A stretch of 64,000 nt of DNA. It comes from Novosphingobium sp. CECT 9465 (GTDB taxonomy: Bacteria; Pseudomonadota; Alphaproteobacteria; Sphingomonadales; Sphingomonadaceae). Under the pieces are notes generated by a model that made no database searches, was not told where the DNA came from, and saw only the letters and a list, made by a program, of their open reading frames with translations. Positions 8,158 to 15,993 of this stretch are shown here, one piece after another. Made by a program: the position numbers and the translations under genes. The number at the start of each line of letters is the position of its first letter. Within the stretch, counting starts at the first letter, position 1. Where the stretch lies: assembly GCF_920987055.1 (NCBI RefSeq), contig NZ_CAKLBX010000001.1, positions 3,148,501 through 3,212,500 on the forward strand, written 5' to 3'.

Positions 8158-8478
8158 ATGGCTACCATCGCAAACCTCACCGTGAAGTCCGACGACAGCT
8201 TCGAAGGCAACCTCGCAACGCTGACCGTCTCCGCGCCAATCGCGATCATCCCCAACAACCGCAAGACCAAGGACAGCGAACCCGACTACCGCATCGTCAG
8301 CCGCAAGAACGGCTTCGAACTGGGCGCAGGCTGGAAGCGCTTCTCGCAGAACACCGGCGCCGAATATGTCTCGGTCTCGCTCTCGGCTCCTGAATTCGGC
8401 ACCATCTATGGCAACATCGCCAACGCTCCCGGCGATGACCCTTCGAAGAAGGTCATCATCTGGAACCCGCCGAGCTAA
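8158..8478 (+). CDS. DUF736 family protein
   Basis: 106 aa from ATG 8158, preceded by TTAGGAGAAACGAC. The sequence has the DUF736 layout: MATIANLTVKSDDSFEGNL, then a central PDYRIVSRKNGFELGAGWKR and a terminal SLSAPEFGTIYGNI...VIIWNPP. DUF736 proteins are small and of unknown function. They are common on alphaproteobacterial conjugative plasmids and integrative elements, usually beside antirestriction and conjugation genes. Here those neighbours are missing, so the gene probably marks a decayed or cargo-only segment of the island. An upstream in-frame ATG would add 34 residues but lacks a ribosome binding site. Confidence 0.85.
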   Translation: MATIANLTVKSDDSFEGNLATLTVSAPIAIIPNNRKTKDSEPDYRIVSRKNGFELGAGWKRFSQNTGAEYVSVSLSAPEFGTIYGNIANAPGDDPSKKVIIWNPPS

Positions 8479-8490
8479 GGCGTCAGCGTC

Positions 8491-8512
8491 GGCCCCGCCT
8501 TCGTGCGGGGCC
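8491..8512 (+). terminator. Hairpin after the DUF736 gene
   Basis: Perfect 8-bp inverted repeat GGCCCCGC / GCGGGGCC with a 6-nt loop, 13 bp after the stop codon. No U-tract follows, so it may be a weak or Rho-assisted terminator. Confidence 0.45.
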
Positions 8513-8702
8513 GAACTAACGCCAGTGCAAGAAAAGCAGCATGTTCGACGCCAAGCGCATTGCCTGGAAATAATGGGCGATGCAGAGCGAATAGCGACTA
8601 TGACGGCGTCTGCATCGACATATAGGTCTCGCGCGAATTGGACGAGATCGTCGGCTTGCGCGCGCTTGGCACCGATCGCCTTGCCAGCCAGATGTATAGT
8701 CG

Positions 8703-8739
8703 CGGAATTATCTCGCATCTCACATGCGCGATAATTCCG
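8703..8739. repeat. Long inverted repeat (16-bp arms, 5-nt loop)
   Basis: The arms are CGGAATTATC-T-CGCAT and ATGCG-C-GATAATTCCG, with one mismatch and the loop CTCAC. AT-rich arms without a U-tract on either side argue for a protein-binding site or a recombination/mobility scar rather than a terminator. Confidence 0.6.
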
Positions 8740-8868
8740 AAATCTGGGGCGCGCCGAGCTGGGGCATCGGCCCTGCCTTCGGGCGAGACCATTTCTGCTT
8801 GGTCCCGCTGCACGTCCGAAATACGTGTACATTTTTCGGACAGCGCCCTGGAAGCGCCTCCTGTCGGC

Positions 8869-9264
8869 CTACCGCCGGATGTTCCGGAGAGTTGTCACCT
8901 CTTCCGGATGGCGATCAAGAATCTCAATCAAGCCGACCGCAGCTTCGCTGGGCTGCATTGTACCACGCTCATACTTTTGGAACGCTCGCCGTCCGCCTCC
9001 AATGATCCTACCCGCCTCTTCTTGCGTGAGGCCAAGCTTCTTGCGCACGGCTTTGACCCGTGCGGCATAGGCCGCTCGCAACTCGAGATAGGCTTGATCT
9101 ATCGCTTGAAGTTCAGCGCCCGAATGGATGGAATCGCCATCGCCTTCAGGATACCAGCCCGGCACCTCCACTTCGAGTGACAACGAGCCAACGCTCAGCG
9201 TTTGTATCCGCGCGTCACGCCGAAGCACCTCACCGGTTTTGGGATGAATCCGAGTCTGACCCAT
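8869..9264 (-). CDS. MqsA/HigA-like antitoxin with C-terminal Xre HTH (orphan)
   Basis: 131 aa from ATG 9264, which has an AAGGAGG Shine-Dalgarno 7 nt upstream; a TTG 6 nt earlier is worse placed. The N-terminal part, MGQTRIHPKTGEVLRRDAR then a VEVPGWYPEGDGDSIHSGAE segment, and the C-terminal helix-turn-helix (VRKKLGLTQEEAGRIIGGG, then AFQKYERGTMQPSEA) match MqsA-family type II antitoxins, which bind DNA through this HTH. The cysteines of the zinc-binding N-terminal domain are absent. No MqsR-like toxin gene is found on either side, so it is an orphan or a repurposed regulator. Confidence 0.75.
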   Translation of the reverse strand: MGQTRIHPKTGEVLRRDARIQTLSVGSLSLEVEVPGWYPEGDGDSIHSGAELQAIDQAYLELRAAYAARVKAVRKKLGLTQEEAGRIIGGGRRAFQKYERGTMQPSEAAVGLIEILDRHPEEVTTLRNIRR

Positions 9265-9368
9265 CTTCAAACCTCCTTGCCCGATGTTGATCGAAGATCG
9301 TTCAGCATCTCACCTGCAAACCCCAGCGCGAAAAGTTCTCTCTGGCTTCCGACAATACACCTTCAAGG

Positions 9369-10649
9369 TTAATTTTCAACTGCCGCCGTTTGTCTGACCG
9401 GGCGCAACGATGCAGCGCCTTCAGCCAGCAGGCGGGCTATCTCGTCTGACGTTTTGCGCACCGCCAACTTCAGTGCTTCGTCGATATGAATATAGTCCTG
9501 CGTCACGTTCTGCGAAGCATGCCCAAGCATAGCCCGTATCGTCAGTTCCGTGAATCCGAGTTCGCCCGCGATGCTGCCGAAAGTGTGGCGAAGGGTATGA
9601 AGTGTTGCGCCCTCAATTCCCGCCCACTGGCAAACTCTCCGGAAACAGGCTGGTGCAGCCTGGTATGCGCCAGCGCCCGTCATTGACGGGAACACGTAGG
9701 GGTTACCAACGATCTCAGGTTGAGCGAGAACGACCTTCAGTGCTTCTGGGCCGATCGAGCGGACCTGAGCATCGGTTTTGGTATCCGGGAAGGAGACAAA
9801 CCCGCCCTCCGCATGCACCCAGGCGCGCTTCATCGACTGCGCCTCTTCCCGTCTGTATCCTGTCAGCGCAAGTGTCCGTACCACTGCAAGTGCTGTCGGA
9901 TTTTCGCCGTTACGCTCGCCATAGGCAATGGCTTTACCGAACGCGACGAGTTCCGCAGTGCTGAGTCGCCTCGTCTTCTTGTTGATTGCGAGTTTCTTGG
10001 CTCCTCTGGTTGGGTGCTCCGCAATCAGCCCCTTGTGCTTGGCATGACCCAAAATGGCTTGCAGCGACCCGAGGCATCGCGACGCGACGCCAGGTCCGCC
10101 AGCGGGCCGACCACCACGGCCTTTACCTCTAGCCTTGGCAGTTTTACCGTCCCGGACATCAGCTTGCATCTGCTCGACATCCGCGATTGTCAGCCTTTTC
10201 GCCATGCGATGGCCAAGAATCGGTTTGATGTGCGTGTTGATCCTGCTTTCATCCATCGCGAGCGAGGAGGCCTTGATTGGACGGTTCTTGCGGCCAAGAA
10301 TGTTACCGGCGCGGGCTTCAACCAGATACCAGTCACAGATCTCGGCGACGGTCATGCCACTGCGGGCCTGATGAATTGCCTCTGCTGGGTCCTGACCACC
10401 AGCAACTTCGCCAAGCTTGATCTTCGCCAGATCCCGAGCTTGCTCCGTCGTAATGACACCATAGCGGCCGAGATTGATGCGCCGCTTGATCCCTTCGATG
10501 TTGCGGTACTGAACAATGAAGGTCTTGAGCCCCGACGGAAGCGCCCGCAAGCCGAAACCCCGAATCTCGCTGTCCCACAGGACGGCCTGTTTATCTTTAG
10601 GCGGCGCGAATGCGTCCACATTGCGCTTGTTCAACTTCGCTGTCGGCAT
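9369..10649 (-). CDS. Tyrosine-type site-specific integrase
   Basis: 426 aa from ATG 10649, preceded by GGAGGG with 6-nt spacing; a longer frame upstream lacks this signal. The N terminus is the DUF4102-type arm-binding domain (AVLWDSEIRGFGLRALPSG), followed by a SAM-like core-binding domain and a catalytic domain with all expected residues: Arg in TGYRREEAQ, His-x-x-Arg in HTLRHTFGS, His in AMLGHAS and the nucleophile Tyr in DYIHID. It lies 182 bp inside the tRNA-Gly 3' fragment, with its start facing that border. This is the usual arrangement for an integrase that acts on its own attachment site. Confidence 0.92.
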   Translation of the reverse strand: MPTAKLNKRNVDAFAPPKDKQAVLWDSEIRGFGLRALPSGLKTFIVQYRNIEGIKRRINLGRYGVITTEQARDLAKIKLGEVAGGQDPAEAIHQARSGMTVAEICDWYLVEARAGNILGRKNRPIKASSLAMDESRINTHIKPILGHRMAKRLTIADVEQMQADVRDGKTAKARGKGRGGRPAGGPGVASRCLGSLQAILGHAKHKGLIAEHPTRGAKKLAINKKTRRLSTAELVAFGKAIAYGERNGENPTALAVVRTLALTGYRREEAQSMKRAWVHAEGGFVSFPDTKTDAQVRSIGPEALKVVLAQPEIVGNPYVFPSMTGAGAYQAAPACFRRVCQWAGIEGATLHTLRHTFGSIAGELGFTELTIRAMLGHASQNVTQDYIHIDEALKLAVRKTSDEIARLLAEGAASLRPVRQTAAVEN

Positions 10650-10830
10650 GTTTGACCCTCCATTTGGAGACAAAGATTTCAGAGGGGTGCTTTGTCTCCA
10701 TTTTGTCTCCAGATTTAAGCGTTTCGAGGGTATTATGGGCGGAGGCAATCGTAAAGGGGAACATCATAAATATCTGATTTAGCGTAGGTAATCGTACTTG
10801 GGAGGGTTTGGGAAAAGTGGCCGAAATATT

Positions 10831-10875
10831 TTGCCAAGGTTGGGGTCGAGGGTTCGAATCCCTTCGCCCGCTCCA
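10831..10875 (+). repeat. attR-like 3' half of tRNA-Gly(GCC)
   Basis: The 45 bp begin in the anticodon loop (TTGCCAA), continue through the 3' anticodon stem, variable loop and T-arm (GGTTCGAATCC), and end with the acceptor strand CGCCCGC, discriminator T and CCA. No 5' half precedes it: D-arm and 5' acceptor are missing. It is therefore a partial tRNA left by integration, i.e. the right attachment site of the island. Confidence 0.85.
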
Positions 10876-11032
10876 AAATTCTGACATAAAATCAATGATA
10901 TAACCGCCTTGTGCGGTCCTGTTCCGGCAAGGCCCGGTTTCAAAACAAGGACCGGCAAAGGACGTGTCGAACAAGGACGATGCCCACAAGTGGCGGTCGC
11001 AAATTACGACGACTGTGCGATACATCGTTCGT

Positions 11033-11812
11033 ATGAGGGGCTATGGCAGTATCAAGTTCGGTCGGCGTGACGCGCTGAAGGCGATTGGCGGGGCTACTGC
11101 GATTGTCGCCACAATGCCAACGAAGGCCATTTCGCAAGGGCGTCGAAAAATGCGTCAATTCCCGCCGTTCGAACTTCAGGCTTCGGCGGCGGATATGCTG
11201 TCGTTACGCGCCGGGGTTCGGGGGTATGCGACGGACGGTGTTGGGCCATCGCCTAGCATGGTTTGGATAAAGGCGGCGAACGATACGATGCTCGCTGTCG
11301 GCGTCGATTCTCGCGACTTAGAATTTAAGTTCGAAGTTTTCACGTTGGCGCTCGAAACCGAACAGGCTCTGGCGCATCGTGTCTTGACCGCGCCGCCGGT
11401 CAAATTACCCGACGACGCCCCCGAAATGATGAAGCAATGGGCGAGTATGCCCCGCGTTGCGCCGAAGCCCCCAGCGGACTTTAAGCCGTGGCCATTCGAT
11501 GCTTGGCGCGTCGAAGTGCTTCGGCGAGCGGAATATATCATCGGCGACCTTCAACCGCCGCCCGAAACTTTCGGCAATGATCCCGTCGCACAAAACCCCG
11601 CAAGGCCGGGCGAAGTCCCGCCGGAAGCATGGGCGGCTTGCGACGTAGCGGTTGGATTGCTTTTCAGTGGTTCCGGCGGAAAGCGGTTGATGGTCGCCGT
11701 CGATTGGATGCCCTTCAATCTAATCGTGACGCAGGACGAACCGGCCATCGTGGAATTTATCGAATCGTGCGCGACAATCGACGTTGAAGAATATGTGAAA
11801 CGTTTGGCGTAG
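11033..11812 (+). CDS. Hypothetical protein with Tat-like signal
   Basis: 259 aa from ATG 11033; a GTG at 10964 would extend it by 23 residues. Near the N terminus, GRRDALKAIGG followed by a hydrophobic run (ATAIVATM) and a small-residue region looks like a twin-arginine export signal, although the motif is not perfect. The remainder contains a Pro-rich middle (PPETFGNDPVAQNPARPG) and no recognised domain. It lies directly outside the tRNA-Gly fragment and 6 bp before the next gene, so the two are probably cotranscribed. The family is not recognised. Confidence 0.6.
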   Translation: MRGYGSIKFGRRDALKAIGGATAIVATMPTKAISQGRRKMRQFPPFELQASAADMLSLRAGVRGYATDGVGPSPSMVWIKAANDTMLAVGVDSRDLEFKFEVFTLALETEQALAHRVLTAPPVKLPDDAPEMMKQWASMPRVAPKPPADFKPWPFDAWRVEVLRRAEYIIGDLQPPPETFGNDPVAQNPARPGEVPPEAWAACDVAVGLLFSGSGGKRLMVAVDWMPFNLIVTQDEPAIVEFIESCATIDVEEYVKRLA

Positions 11813-11818
11813 CTGAAG

Positions 11819-12385
11819 ATGGCAAAGTCGAAGGATGATAGCCGACGCCGGTATGTGACCGAACCGTTGGCCCGCGCCGAAGTGCTGCAACGCCTCGCAC
11901 CGCACTTCGAATTTATCGAAGAAGTCGAAGCCATCAACGCCGATGGCCACGCGCTGCGAATTGACGCCGTAGCGACATGTCGCACGAACGGCTGGACGTT
12001 CGGTTGGGAGTTCAAGAAATCGCACTTGTTCAAGAGCGAGTTCGCCGACGCAATGCGGCAAGCCATCCACTATCGGTTCTCTCGCATCACCGACGCCCGC
12101 CTGCCTGCCCACAAGGGATTGCAGTTGCCAGCCGTTGCGCTGTTTCCCGATTGGCTTGGCGAACACGACGATGACGTGACGAACTACGGCAAGGAAGCTG
12201 AAGGTATGCGACTGGTCGGCGCTCAATTTCGCGTCGGCACGATGCGCCAAACTGGCGACAATAAGTTCGCCTTCATCATGGGCCAGTCCGCGATTTGGCA
12301 TTCATCATCGGGTTGGACGAAGAACGCGGACGGCGTGTTGCACGGCAAGCGTGGGCTAGGTTCTACGCGCAAAAAGGACAGCTAA
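11819..12385 (+). CDS. Hypothetical protein, possible PD-(D/E)XK nuclease-like fold
   Basis: 188 aa. Residues about 44-66 read ALRIDAVA, a short spacer, then GWEFKKS. An Asp followed about 15 residues later by Glu-x-Lys is the minimal signature of the PD-(D/E)XK nuclease fold. A helix with Gln/Ala (MRQAIHYRFS) follows, as in many such enzymes. No family is recognised and there is no associated methylase or helicase. It starts 6 bp after the upstream hypothetical gene. The nuclease reading is an inference from the motif only; the protein could be structural or a restriction-like relic. Confidence 0.6.
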   Translation: MAKSKDDSRRRYVTEPLARAEVLQRLAPHFEFIEEVEAINADGHALRIDAVATCRTNGWTFGWEFKKSHLFKSEFADAMRQAIHYRFSRITDARLPAHKGLQLPAVALFPDWLGEHDDDVTNYGKEAEGMRLVGAQFRVGTMRQTGDNKFAFIMGQSAIWHSSSGWTKNADGVLHGKRGLGSTRKKDS

Positions 12386-12606
12386 AATGCGTTCGGTCCT
12401 TTGCCCGTCCTTACCAGAATTGCGCGATATAGCATTCGCGCGAACATGCGTCTGAAAATACGCCGATAATTGCGACGTTTGACCGCTATTCCGTCACCTA
12501 TGTAGGGTTGTGGAATGTAGTGCGGCTGAAAAACCCGGCCAACGCTGGAACATACGTTGACCGGGTTTCCGACGCGACGGGCAAGGGAAGGACAAAACCG
12601 CCGCGC
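12386..12606. other. Short non-coding stretch with a terminator
   Basis: 221 bp between converging genes. Apart from the minus-strand terminator at 12526-12567 I see no gene or RNA here. Confidence 0.4.
12526..12567 (-). terminator. Rho-independent terminator of the minus-strand gene at 12607
   Basis: Inverted repeat AACCCGGCCAACG (12532-12544) and CGTTGACCGGGTT (12555-12567), with one mismatch and a 10-nt loop. Read on the minus strand it is followed by a T-rich tract (GGGTTTTTCAG), the classical form. Confidence 0.75.
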
Positions 12607-13142
12607 CTATGGGGTGAACTTCAGTGCCGCCACTTCCTTGCGACGAAGCTTGAACAGCGGCACGACGACGACCGGCGCGTTGGGGTCAAGGTCGTCGGCC
12701 CCGGCAAGCCGGATGGCTCCCTGTGGGGTCGTGGCGGGTCCAGGAGAGGCACGAAGCTTAGGACCGGCCAACCCGTTGCCGTCCGCGCCGTGCCACGATG
12801 CCATGCCGCTTGCCGCCGCCTGTTGCGTGCTGAACAGGATGCTGGCCAGCCGCAAGGCTGTGCGCGGCTGAAATGGCGGGTCGCCCAAGTCCGCCGAATC
12901 TGGCAGCGAAACGTCCGCCGCGTCGTCGAACGAAATCAGCAAGGGCAGCGCGTTCGGGTGATAATCGCAATCGAACGGTTCGGCGAAGTTGACGGGTAAC
13001 AGTTCGGCGAACCGGCCCTTCGCAAGCATATCGTCGTGACGTTCAACGACCGGCTTGCGCGCGCCCAACAGCCCGCGACGTGGCGCACGGCGCTTAGGAT
13101 AACGCCCAAAAGCGTTCCATCATCCTTGCCATGCTCTGACAT
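12607..13142 (-). pseudogene. Hypothetical gene with apparent single-base frameshift
   Basis: Two frames together make one plausible protein. From ATG 13142 the frame gives MSEHGKDDGTLLGVILSAV then RHVAG. Near 13070 the reading has to change frame to continue as LLGARKPVVERHDDMLAKG, followed by about 140 more residues (EPFDCDYHPNALPLL, then DLGDPPFQPRTALRLASI) to the stop at 12607. A single missing C would restore one frame of about 178 codons. The strong terminator just downstream supports a real transcription unit. If the shift is not real, the shorter frame from TTG 13068 is the gene. The family is not recognised. Confidence 0.45.
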
Positions 13143-13177
13143 GGGCGGGAGCTTTGGGGCCGGCTGGGATGAAGGAC

Positions 13178-13208
13178 AACCCACCGGCCACTGAAGGGCC
13201 GATGGGTT
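13178..13208 (-). terminator. Hairpin downstream of the TonB-dependent receptor
   Basis: Stem AACCCA-C-CGGCC / GGCCG-A-TGGGTT (one mismatch) with a 7-nt loop, 28 bp after the receptor stop codon. It lacks a long U-tract. Confidence 0.5.
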
Positions 13209-13235
13209 TCCTGACCGCACTGTCAGAACGTAATA

Positions 13236-15647
13236 TCAGAACCTGTAGGTTGCCGAGACGCCGTAAGTGCGAGGGGCATTGACGCTTGAAGTGGCAATGC
13301 CGACAGACTGGTAAAGCCCGGTGAACGGGGCGTCGTAATACTTTACCTGCGTCAGGTTCTGGCCCCACACAGCTATTTCGATGTCAGGTTGTTCGAGATT
13401 GTAGGTGATCCGCGCGTTCAGATTGCTGTGGCCTTTTACCAGGCCAAGATCGTTCAGCCGCGTGATAATGGCAGGCGTGAGCGCCGGATTGGTCGGATTG
13501 AAGCTGTTTGCATAAAACGCGAAAGTCGAGATGTAGGAATAATCGGCATGCAGCGATAGCCTGCCATTGGGCACGTCCACTTTCTGCGTTGCACCGATCG
13601 ACCAGGTCCACTCCGGGGCCTGGGTAACCGTCTCTCCGCTGCGGTCGTAGAACGGTGTAGCGGGAACGCCGGTGGGGGCCAGGAAACTGCCTGGCACATA
13701 GCGCGAGTGCAGATAGGCGACGTTTCCGGTCAGTTCCATGCCCTGCCACGGCAGAATCGTGGTTTCCAGTTCACCGCCATATTGGCGTGCATCGCCTGCG
13801 TTGATCTGGAACTGCGTGGTGCGCCCGTTGATGATCGGGTTGACGTTTGCCTGAAGGGCGCTGCGCCAGATATGGAAGGCCGACAGGTTCAGCCGGACAT
13901 GGCGGTCGAACAGGTCGCTCTTTATGCCGGCTTCGACATCCCGCACCGCTTCGGGGCTGATCGATTCCAGCCCCGGCGCGGTTGCGCGGAAGTTGATGCC
14001 CCCCGCGAGCGAGGCGCCGCTCGTCTTGAGGTAGACAAAGGTGACCGGGCTGACCTGATAATCGACGCTGGCCAGCCAGGCGGGGTAGGAGAAATTGCCG
14101 CCGCGCGCATCGTTGCAGCCGCCTGCCGGATCGCGCATGGTTGCCGTGGGAACGAACCCTGAAACCACGGCGCAAGCGGAATCGCTGAAATCGGGCAGGA
14201 CGCTGCCATTGCGGCCATGACGCACCGCATTGCGGCTGTCCCACGTGTACCGGATGCCGCCCGTGATCCGCAATTCACTGGTAACCCGGTAGTTCAACTG
14301 GGTGAAAAGCCCGCGCGAGATCGATTTGTAATCGGTTGAATCCCGCGCGAAGGGGAATGGGTTGCCGCCAAAGAATTGCTGGTCGGATACGGTATCTTCA
14401 ACGCCGCTTTCCTGAAAATAGATGGCGCCGACGATCCAGTCCAGATCCCCCAGCTTGCCGGAGGCTTGCACCTCCTGGCTGAACTGCTTGTTGGAATAAT
14501 CGCTGGAGAAGCTGACGCCGCGCGCGGGGCTGCCGTCGATATCCACGTTGGTGATGCTGCGCCCGGTGCGATAGGCGGTGATCGACTTCACCTGAACACC
14601 ACCGAAATCGATGTCCAGATTGGCGTTGAGGCCTTTTCCGACCACTTTGCTGCTTGGCTCATCGATGACGGAATTGCCGCTCGCGCCGGTTCCCACGGGA
14701 ATATTCAGCGTGGTGTTGAGGAAAGACCCTGCGCCGACGGCACGGCTGTAGCTCTTGTAAAAATCGTCCTTGGTGTTGACGAGTGACGTGCCGAAAAACG
14801 CACTGCCCAGGCCAAAGTCGTCGGAAATCTGTACCGACGCCAGACCATTGTCCTGATAGTTGGTATAATCGCCGCTGATCTGCAACTTGAGAGGCAGTTC
14901 ATCCGGCCGCCAGAGCAAGGTGCCGCGCGCCTGGTAATTGCCCTTGATATCATTCTCACGCCGGCCGGTTGCCAGATTTTGGACATATCCATCACGCTTT
15001 TCATAGCGGCCTGCAAAGCGTGTCGAGACGGTTTGGCTGAGCGGTATGTTGACAACGCCTTCCGTCATATATTGCGAGTAATTGCCCACGCCGAGCTTCA
15101 GGTAACCCTCGAATATCTCGGTTGGGGCCTGCGTGGTGATATTGATCGCGCCGCCGGTGGTATTGCGGCCGAACAGTGTACCTTGCGGTCCGCGCAACAC
15201 TTCGGCGCTGGCAAGATCGAGGACGCCGGAGTTCCCCATGATCGGGCGGGCCTGATAGACGCCATCGATATAGATGCCGACAGGTGAATCGTTGCCCGAT
15301 CCGGGATTGGCCTGGCTTTGGCCACGGATCGAAAAGGTCGCGACCAACGGCCCGGCCGTTCCGCCGCCGAGCGAGGCGAAGCCCGGCGTTGTACGGGTAA
15401 GATCGCCGAGACGGACGATCTGCTTTTCCTGTATCTGGACCGCCGAGATCGCGGTGACAGCCACGGGTGTGCGCTGCTGGTTTTCCGAGGACCGGCGGGC
15501 CGTCACCACGATGTCTTTCAGTTCCTGGCCGTTGGCGTCGGTTTCTGCGGTTGCAGTGGATTCGGCCTGGGCATGAACAAGGCCCGGAGCGCCAATCAGG
15601 GCGGCTGCCCCCAGTATGGATCTGCTCATAACTGAATGGAAACGCAT
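13236..15647 (-). CDS. TonB-dependent outer-membrane receptor 1
   Basis: 803 aa from ATG 15647 (SD GAGGAGAGGG); longer upstream frames lack a signal peptide. The N terminus, MRFHSVMSRSILGAAALIG then a short stretch ending VHAQA, is a signal peptide cleaved near AQA. The TonB box region and plug follow (DIVVTARRSSENQQRTPVA, then GPQGTLFGRNTTGGAINI), and the rest is a 22-strand-type barrel ending in a terminal Phe (ATYRF). It is a Sphingomonadales-style receptor that imports a large or poorly soluble substrate. It is divergent from the SDR at 15994 and begins the catabolic cluster, so it probably imports the cluster substrate. Confidence 0.92.
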   Translation of the reverse strand: MRFHSVMSRSILGAAALIGAPGLVHAQAESTATAETDANGQELKDIVVTARRSSENQQRTPVAVTAISAVQIQEKQIVRLGDLTRTTPGFASLGGGTAGPLVATFSIRGQSQANPGSGNDSPVGIYIDGVYQARPIMGNSGVLDLASAEVLRGPQGTLFGRNTTGGAINITTQAPTEIFEGYLKLGVGNYSQYMTEGVVNIPLSQTVSTRFAGRYEKRDGYVQNLATGRRENDIKGNYQARGTLLWRPDELPLKLQISGDYTNYQDNGLASVQISDDFGLGSAFFGTSLVNTKDDFYKSYSRAVGAGSFLNTTLNIPVGTGASGNSVIDEPSSKVVGKGLNANLDIDFGGVQVKSITAYRTGRSITNVDIDGSPARGVSFSSDYSNKQFSQEVQASGKLGDLDWIVGAIYFQESGVEDTVSDQQFFGGNPFPFARDSTDYKSISRGLFTQLNYRVTSELRITGGIRYTWDSRNAVRHGRNGSVLPDFSDSACAVVSGFVPTATMRDPAGGCNDARGGNFSYPAWLASVDYQVSPVTFVYLKTSGASLAGGINFRATAPGLESISPEAVRDVEAGIKSDLFDRHVRLNLSAFHIWRSALQANVNPIINGRTTQFQINAGDARQYGGELETTILPWQGMELTGNVAYLHSRYVPGSFLAPTGVPATPFYDRSGETVTQAPEWTWSIGATQKVDVPNGRLSLHADYSYISTFAFYANSFNPTNPALTPAIITRLNDLGLVKGHSNLNARITYNLEQPDIEIAVWGQNLTQVKYYDAPFTGLYQSVGIATSSVNAPRTYGVSATYRF

Positions 15648-15993
15648 AAACCCTCTCCTCTTCCGCATCAGACCAATTGGTTGGTTTCGCTTGCGGGACG
15701 CGGACAGGGAACACAAAGTCCGCCTGCATGAAAGAGGTTGTCCTACGGGCTTATCAATTGTCCGGTCAGAGCAATTGGGCAATTGCCCTGTCGGGCAGGT
15801 ATTTATTTTGCCCTGCAAAATTTATTGTGATGACTAACGGATATATGATGCCGATTTAATGAATATGCATTGGAATTTGTCTTCTGAAAAATGCATTTGT
15901 CCTGTCAGAAACAATATTATCATTTGGCCGCTTGCGTGAAGCCCCTACCAATGCTGCCGGGGTTCAAGCGGCAATTGCGCAGGAGACGATACA
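15648..15993. promoter_or_regulatory. Divergent promoter region, receptor 1 / SDR
   Basis: 346 bp between divergent genes. It contains a perfect 12-bp palindrome GGGCAATTGCCC at 15777-15788, a TTGTCCG element (reverse of CGGACAA) at 15758-15764 that recurs in other intergenic regions of this cluster, and a TTGCCCTGTCGGG sequence at 15783-15795 that resembles TTGCCCTTTCGGG upstream of the AraC gene. The region becomes AT-rich at 15805-15935, which suits promoters. Regulator identity is inferred only. Confidence 0.5.

Larger units (their letters stand above)
8479..8868. other. Gene-poor stretch with large inverted repeat
   Basis: 390 bp without a clear gene. It contains the DUF736 hairpin, a 37-bp inverted repeat at 8703-8739, and a segment near 8755-8795 that looks like a degraded copy of the sequence after the DUF736 stop (GCCGAGCT, GGC, then CCTGCCTTCGGGC). 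On the minus strand, a short run starting MRDNSATIHLAGKAIGAK at 8718 reads like protein but soon degenerates; it could be a gene remnant. Confidence 0.35.
1..10875. mobile_element. Genomic island (right part) integrated at tRNA-Gly
   Basis: The segment ends at a 3' tRNA-Gly fragment at 10831-10875, has a tyrosine integrase immediately inside that border, and carries typical island cargo: DUF736, toxin-antitoxin genes and a conflict-like operon. The tRNA fragment reads left to right and lacks its 5' half. In tRNA-targeted integration this makes it the distal junction, so the intact tRNA-Gly and the other border should lie left of position 1. The extent inside the window is inferred from this geometry; the left border is not seen. 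Confidence 0.65.

Noticed and set aside
7768..8832. Minus-strand open frame over the DUF736 gene
   Set aside because: It is the reverse strand of a recognised DUF736 gene with good ribosome site; only a short part near 8580-8718 looks protein-like and this degenerates.
12386..12606. tRNA or small RNA gene after the hypothetical pair
   Set aside because: The only structure is a Rho-independent terminator on the minus strand; no cloverleaf is visible.
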